DNA of 37,547 bases from Moraxella equi (lineage in GTDB: Bacteria > Pseudomonadota > Gammaproteobacteria > Pseudomonadales > Moraxellaceae). A program made the position numbers and the translations under genes. Location: NCBI RefSeq assembly GCF_002027555.1, contig NZ_MXAP01000054.1, positions 1 to 37,547 on the forward strand, written 5' to 3'. Positions 33,516 through 37,547 of the stretch are shown one piece after another (the first letter of the stretch is position 1; each line of letters begins with the position of its first letter). A model generated the notes under the pieces. It was not told the origin of the DNA, did no database searches, and was given only the letters and a program-made list of their open reading frames with translations.

Positions 33516-33782
33516 TTATAATAAGCCATGCGTTTTTAGCTTGGTGCGGAGCGTGCCACGATTTAGCCCAAGCGTTTGAGCGGCTTTGGATTGGTTGTTG
33601 CGTGTGTGCTTCATGACCGCCACCAACAGAGGTTTTTCAAATTCATGCAAAAACGTCTCATACATGTTAGTGGTTTGCTCCCCATTTAGATGCATAAAAT
33701 AACTTTCCACCATTTTTTTTACTTCATTATATAAGGGGGTGTTCTCTTGTTGCGTCATGGTTGGGGGGATGGGGGTCATCAT
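33516..33782 (-). CDS. fis: Fis family DNA-binding protein
   Basis: This is an 88-residue homologue of the nucleoid protein Fis, a dimeric bender of DNA and regulator of growth-rate-dependent genes. The C-terminal helix-turn-helix KPLLVAVMKHTRNNQSKAAQTLGLNRGTLRTKLKTHGLL parallels the E. coli Fis C-terminus closely. The N-terminal arm is shorter and differs. The start may be 33782 or MTQQ at 33758. Placement directly upstream of purH is known from Acinetobacter and other gamma-proteobacteria. A MITE ends 38 bp upstream of the start and is oriented so that its -10-like end faces this gene, so the promoter may be partly element-derived. Confidence 0.9.
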   Translation of the reverse strand: MMTPIPPTMTQQENTPLYNEVKKMVESYFMHLNGEQTTNMYETFLHEFEKPLLVAVMKHTRNNQSKAAQTLGLNRGTLRTKLKTHGLL

Positions 33783-33819
33783 AACAGCTCCTGTGCTTAA
33801 TTTAACCTTATATCATGGA

Positions 33820-34101
33820 TAGGGTGTGCCTGCCCTTTATGACACATTTTGTACTATAGAAATATTTTAGAAATAAACTACTTGCTTTTGTACGAAAATA
33901 GCTATCCGACTACTTAACTGTTTGGATTTTAAGATTTTTTGCTTAATTTTTAAAATTAAGTGGTTGGATTGTTTTTCATAATAAAAACTTGTCTGATGGA
34001 ATGATAATCAGTCTACGTTTTTTCCTTGAAAAACGTGCGATTACTCTGTCTGTTTAAACAGGCATTTCTCATTGCAAATACAAAAGGTGGACACGACCTT
34101 A
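33820..34101. mobile_element. MITE copy (282 bp) with nested insert, upstream of fis
   Basis: The ends are TAGGGTGTGCCTGCCCTTT and AAAAGGTGGACACGACCTTA, and the interior keeps TTTTTCATAATAAAAACTTG, TTTTTTCCTTGAAAAACGTG and ATTGCAAATACAAAAGG of the family. It is longer than other copies because it contains a 66 bp inverted-repeat segment at 33904-33969. Orientation is the same as the copies at 2177 and 4765. The rest of the 33783-34281 gap holds only a TATAAT at 34161 and the hairpin at 34240. Confidence 0.8.
33904..33969. repeat. Nested 66 bp inverted-repeat insert inside the MITE
   Basis: ATCCGACTACTTAA (33904-33917) and TTAAGTGGTTGGAT (33956-33969) are imperfect inverted termini. In the copy at 10880 the homologous position reads GGCTAAATCTTG without insert. 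The left 27 bp of the same insert is also present at about 2149-2176. Confidence 0.65.
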
Positions 34102-34239
34102 AAAATATTAATGAAATCATTGTAAAACAATTATAGTCATTTGGCAAGTCATGGAACGTGTATAATGTTAAGCCATATTGGTTTATTGTTAACCAATGTT
34201 AAACAATTGTATTTTTATAACAGATATTTTGATTTTACA

Positions 34240-34264
34240 AGCCATCCGAGTTATTTGGATGGCT
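34240..34264 (-). terminator. Hairpin after the DUF3426 gene
   Basis: AGCCATCC-9nt-GGATGGCT is a perfect 8 bp stem 17 nt past the minus-strand stop at 34282. The T-run is weak on either strand. It is probably the terminator of the cysE-prmA-DUF3426 side; alternatively it could end a small plus-strand transcript from TATAAT at 34161. Confidence 0.5.
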
Positions 34265-34281
34265 GTCTGTTGTCTTTTGCA

Positions 34282-35409
34282 CTAAGGTGATTGATAAAAT
34301 GGCGTTACTGTGACTGAGCTAGCATTCAATGTAGAAGTTGCTGATAGCATGATGCGTTTGCTTTGATTAGCAAGTATGGTGGTTTGCGACTCACTAAGAT
34401 AGTCTTTGGTGTCCGCAACAAAGTCAGCTACCACTCTACCGTTATCATCTTGCAATTGTACCAATAAGTAAGGAAAGAGCTGTTCGGTACTGCTTTTGTT
34501 TGTGATGTTAATAACCACATCTGTTTGGTTTTGCAATACTGAGTTAATTTCAAGACTCCCTAAGTCTGCCGATGGAATATTGCATGAAATGATGTTGCAA
34601 ACCGCATTGGCAAGATTGGCGGTCTCAGGGTTCTTGGTAATCTTTTCTATATTAAATAAAGCATATTGCACAGCCAATAAGCCGAGCATTAATAAACAAC
34701 CAATTAGCCAGAAAAGCTGTGTAATTATGGGTTTTTTGGTAGCGATTTGTTGAGCGGTAGGCTTGTTTGGTTGTATCTTTTTGATACTTACTGGTTTTTT
34801 CTGTTTGGGTTTGGCAGATGGAATAATGGTATTTAAGTCTACATCTTTAATAATAGGGGATGCTGAATTTGTTACCTGACTATTAACAGTTATAGATGAA
34901 TTATCATCTAGTAAGTTATTAATCCATGCCTCATCTTCACTATCCGACATTTCATCTTTAGTGCTTTTTGTTACTGTTGGTGCAAAACTAATGTTATCTT
35001 TTAGGAAATTGTCAAGTTCATCATCGGAAAAACTTACATCAACAACAGCTTTGGGTTTATTCTCCTCAATGCCATCCATCTCATCATGAATCATATCTTC
35101 TGTAGGGGTGGATTTAGTACGTTTGACACGTTTTGGTGTGATAGATGATGAATCTTGCTCAAATTGAGTTGCTGTTGGATTGGAGTGTGACTGGGTTGGG
35201 ACAACCCGTGGAGCTGGACTGGATTGCGGTTTTGATGTTTGGTGTGCCGTAGCTGTTGTTTGTGGAGTTGAAACAGTGACCAAATTGGCATTTAGAAAAA
35301 ACACTTGTTGGCACTTACCGCATTTGGCACGAGCATTGAGGTCGCCAAGTTTGGCGGCTGGCATGGGGTAAGTCGTTTGGCAATGGGGGCACTTAGTTTG
35401 GTTACTCAT
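34282..35409 (-). CDS. Zinc-ribbon (MJ0042-type) and DUF3426 membrane protein
   Basis: This is a 375-residue single-pass membrane protein of unknown function. The N-terminal zinc ribbon has CPHC (7-10) and CGKC (30-33) with TTYPMPAAKLGDLNARAKC between, the MJ0042 pattern. A long disordered region (about 45-225) rich in Ser/Thr/Pro and Lys follows, containing an acidic helix-like stretch (DEAWINNLLDD, about 159-169). A single membrane helix is at about 228-253. The C-terminal extracytoplasmic DUF3426 domain (about 260-375) includes SLEINSVLQNQTDVVINITN and YLLVQLQDDNGRVV. The prmA-DUF3426-fis order is familiar from Acinetobacter and Pseudomonas relatives. Confidence 0.85.
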   Translation of the reverse strand: MSNQTKCPHCQTTYPMPAAKLGDLNARAKCGKCQQVFFLNANLVTVSTPQTTATAHQTSKPQSSPAPRVVPTQSHSNPTATQFEQDSSSITPKRVKRTKSTPTEDMIHDEMDGIEENKPKAVVDVSFSDDELDNFLKDNISFAPTVTKSTKDEMSDSEDEAWINNLLDDNSSITVNSQVTNSASPIIKDVDLNTIIPSAKPKQKKPVSIKKIQPNKPTAQQIATKKPIITQLFWLIGCLLMLGLLAVQYALFNIEKITKNPETANLANAVCNIISCNIPSADLGSLEINSVLQNQTDVVINITNKSSTEQLFPYLLVQLQDDNGRVVADFVADTKDYLSESQTTILANQSKRIMLSATSTLNASSVTVTPFYQSP

Positions 35410-35536
35410 GTTTTTATCAAATCCAGTAAAATAATAGGCGAAGGCAGGAAGCTAACAAGTAACAACTTGCAAAAATCGTACAAACTATTTTTCTTTATGC
35501 TACTAAATTGTTACGCATTTGACAATTTTAATCCGC

Positions 35537-36463
35537 TCAGCTGTGCTTAATAGCGGATAAACGATACCAATGATGGTCTTCGCTGTTGTCATAATGATAA
35601 GGCATGTCAAGGTCAAAATAGGGCTGGTATGCCATCATAACATCATCGACTTGATTTTCAATAAGTCCTGCCAAGACAATATTGCCTTTATCCTTTAATA
35701 AGGTAGCAAACAATGGGGCAAAGTGAATGAGTGGCTTGGCTAGAATATTGGCGGTGATGGTGTCCGCTTTTATATCATGCGTTTGTTGATAAGCCTTAAA
35801 TTCATCGGGTAAAAATACCAATATCTTATCCTCAACGCCATTTAGTTTGGCGTTTTGGTGGGTAGCAAGCACCGCTTGGGGGTCAATATCCACCGCCAAT
35901 ACCTGCTTGGCCCCAAGCAGTAACGCTCCCACGCCCAAAATCCCCGAGCCGCAACCATAGTCAATGACGACCTTGTCGGTCAAATTCTGCTCGACAAGCC
36001 AGTCAAGGCACAGTCGTGTGGTGGCGTGATAGCCTGTACCAAAGGCAAGACCGGGGTCTAGGATAAGGTTGGTAGCGTCTGGGTCGGGAGCGTCTAGCCA
36101 TTCGGGGACTATCCACAGATTGCCAGCACACTGAATGGGCTTGTAATGGGTCATCCACTCACGTGTCCAGTCCTTATCATCAAGCACTGATAGCCACACA
36201 CGGCTTGCCCCAACTTCGGCGGCGATGTCATGGGCAAGGCTCTCAAAGTTGGTACCGTCAAATCGCCCATCGGTGTTGGTGTCAAAAATGGCGGTCAGCA
36301 CCACCTCGCCCCATAATGGCTCTTCACCGGGCATGGGCTCAAACAGCGGTTCATCGCCTGCGTCTTCTAGTAGGATGGAGACTGCTTCGGCTTCATAGAA
36401 CAGTGCTTCGGCAAGTTCAACTTGCTCTTTGGTCAGTTGTAGGTGAATTTGTTGCCATGCCAT
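35537..36463 (-). CDS. prmA: Ribosomal protein L11 methyltransferase
   Basis: This 308-residue cytosolic enzyme methylates lysines and the N-terminus of ribosomal protein L11. The N-terminal substrate-recognition domain (1-~60) precedes the SAM-binding domain with LDPGLAFGTGYHATTRLCL (135-153) and DYGCGSGILGVGALLLGA (168-185), then NILAKPL (about 228), the NPPY-equivalent region of PrmA. Many PrmA have GTGTHPTT, whereas here it is GTGYHATT; the catalytic scaffold otherwise looks intact. Length equals the family norm of about 300. It lies 127 nt upstream of the DUF3426 gene in the same direction and 84 nt after cysE. Confidence 0.96.
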   Translation of the reverse strand: MAWQQIHLQLTKEQVELAEALFYEAEAVSILLEDAGDEPLFEPMPGEEPLWGEVVLTAIFDTNTDGRFDGTNFESLAHDIAAEVGASRVWLSVLDDKDWTREWMTHYKPIQCAGNLWIVPEWLDAPDPDATNLILDPGLAFGTGYHATTRLCLDWLVEQNLTDKVVIDYGCGSGILGVGALLLGAKQVLAVDIDPQAVLATHQNAKLNGVEDKILVFLPDEFKAYQQTHDIKADTITANILAKPLIHFAPLFATLLKDKGNIVLAGLIENQVDDVMMAYQPYFDLDMPYHYDNSEDHHWYRLSAIKHS

Positions 36464-36547
36464 GAGAGTTTCCTGTGATGTTGGTGTGTCAAATTAGACT
36501 GGATTGGTAAATAATAAGTGGATAAAAGTAGGGTTTGGGTTTGATGG

Positions 36548-37411
36548 TTATTTGCCGTCATCATCGGTCAAGATTGCCAAATCGTCTTTGCAAAGGTTGT
36601 CAATATTGGATTTGCAGAACTCAGGGTCAAGACGACAGATGGCATTCTGCAATGCTTCAATGTGCTTATCTTGGGCTTGGATGTGAGAGAGTAGTTTGGC
36701 GATACTCGTTGCCACAGGGTCGGCACTGTTTGGGCTTAGCCCATAGGCGTTGAAACTGGCGTCATTGGTGGATTCTAGGCCGATACTCTTATCGGGGGTG
36801 CTAGGCTTAGGCGTGTCGCTTTTGATGTCATCGCTTGTTTCGGTGTTTTTGATGTTTTTGTCAATCATGCGAGCTGCCGAACCGACCATGGTCGCCCCTG
36901 TGGGGACAGGCTTGACAACCACGGCATTTGAGCCGATTTTGGCGTTGTCGCCCACGCTAAAACCACCCAAGATTTTCGCCCCTGCTCCGACCACGACATT
37001 ATTGCCAAGCGTGGGGTGGCGTTTTGTGCCTTTCTCCCATGACACCCCGCCAAGCGTGACACCATGATATAAAGTCACGTCATCGCCAATCTCTGCCGTC
37101 TCACCGATGACGACCCCCATGCCATGGTCAATGAACAGACGTTTGCCAATCTTGGCGGCAGGATGAATCTCAATGCCTGTTGCCATGCGTGTCAAGTGCG
37201 ACAAACCCCTTGCCAAAAATTTGTGGTCAGCCTGCCATAGGGTGTGAGACGCACGGTGCAAGGTGCGAGCATGAATGCCCGGATAAGTCAGGGCAATCTC
37301 AATCTTGGTGCGAGCGGCAGGGTCACGTTCTAGCACCGCACTCAAATCATCATCGATGGCACAGGCTAGGCTTTTGAGCTTGGAATTTTTTAGCTTGGAA
37401 AAGATACTCAT
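36548..37411 (-). CDS. cysE: Serine O-acetyltransferase
   Basis: This 287-residue hexapeptide-repeat enzyme makes O-acetylserine from serine and acetyl-CoA, the first step of cysteine synthesis. The N-terminal helical domain holds [21 protein letters not shown]. The left-handed beta helix (about 80-180) includes the [28 protein letters not shown] core with catalytic Asp95 and His116, and [22 protein letters not shown], typical of the EpsC/CysE type. After about residue 185 comes a roughly 100-residue extension, first polar and disordered, then a predicted helix ([25 protein letters not shown]). The C-terminus is DDDGK, without the terminal isoleucine that inserts into CysK in E. coli. Confidence 0.95.
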   Translation of the reverse strand: MSIFSKLKNSKLKSLACAIDDDLSAVLERDPAARTKIEIALTYPGIHARTLHRASHTLWQADHKFLARGLSHLTRMATGIEIHPAAKIGKRLFIDHGMGVVIGETAEIGDDVTLYHGVTLGGVSWEKGTKRHPTLGNNVVVGAGAKILGGFSVGDNAKIGSNAVVVKPVPTGATMVGSAARMIDKNIKNTETSDDIKSDTPKPSTPDKSIGLESTNDASFNAYGLSPNSADPVATSIAKLLSHIQAQDKHIEALQNAICRLDPEFCKSNIDNLCKDDLAILTDDDGK

Positions 37412-37547
37412 GACAGATAACGCATTTTAAAATGGCTTATTCTACCATCAAAAGCTCGCTGAGTATAGAGTTTGTTTGATTTTTGAGTGTTTAAGTTGGG
37501 AAATCTTTTAAGGGAGTTTTATTCAATAAACCCCTCTCCAAACTACC

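Noticed and set aside
1..37547. Search for tRNA, rRNA, prophage, integrase or defence systems
   Set aside because: I saw no cloverleaf-like sequence, phage-type gene or known defence gene; every sizeable open frame with normal codon use is a core metabolic, membrane or information gene.

Overview
This is a chromosomal, mostly core-genome window from a gamma-proteobacterium of the Moraxellaceae, most likely Moraxella sensu lato. The reasons are gene content and protein style: GyrA has Thr80/Asp84 in the quinolone region (the numbering I recall for Moraxella catarrhalis), a MesX/MesD methionine synthase of the Acinetobacter/Moraxella type is present, the order cysE-prmA-DUF3426-fis-purH occurs, and intergenic DNA is AT-rich. 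The assignment comes from memory of the families; no database was searched. I found no tRNA, rRNA, CRISPR array, prophage or transposase gene.

Layout. 1-2400: a DUF3360 membrane protein with a long leader and a 3 x 10 bp tandem repeat upstream. 2400-4165 (minus): panF and yhdT, a pantothenate uptake operon with a 4 nt overlap. 4337-4603 (minus): rpsT, divergent from gyrA (5135-7753). 8136-10806: mesX, mesD and a flavin reductase, a folate- and cobalamin-independent methionine synthase module. 11261-12916: a glutathione S-transferase convergent with nadK. 13159-21078: Bax-inhibitor-like protein, MarC-family protein, ppiD, mfd and mntP. 21075-23514: an Lrp/AsnC regulator divergent from leuA. 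23652-31648: a small membrane protein, an MscS channel, rlmKL, ttcA, another small membrane protein, hpt and a TRIC-family protein. 31820-37411 (all minus): cysE, prmA, DUF3426 protein, fis and purH.

The main non-genic signal is a dispersed, non-coding, hairpin-forming element of about 210-280 bp (intact lengths). It begins TAGGGCGTG or a variant and ends CACGCCCTA or a variant, so it looks like a TA-targeting MITE. I see seven copies: 2069 (truncated), 2177, 4765, 7975 (internally deleted), 10880, 13964 (decayed) and 33820 (carrying a nested 66 bp inverted-repeat insert). One end carries an outward-facing extended -10-like motif. That end faces mesX, the GST gene and fis, so the element may have supplied promoters. 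A second, smaller family of about 69 bp with two hairpins and GTAGGGGC/GCCCCTAC termini is at 11133 and 30198, with half-copies elsewhere.

Other points to check: gyrA ends at an in-frame TAG, after which the same frame continues for 24 codons of a very acidic tail. RlmKL has a lysine-rich FDK-repeat tail and a base-composition change at the RlmL/RlmK junction. mfd and the TRIC gene each start within about 15 nt of a strong intrinsic terminator.
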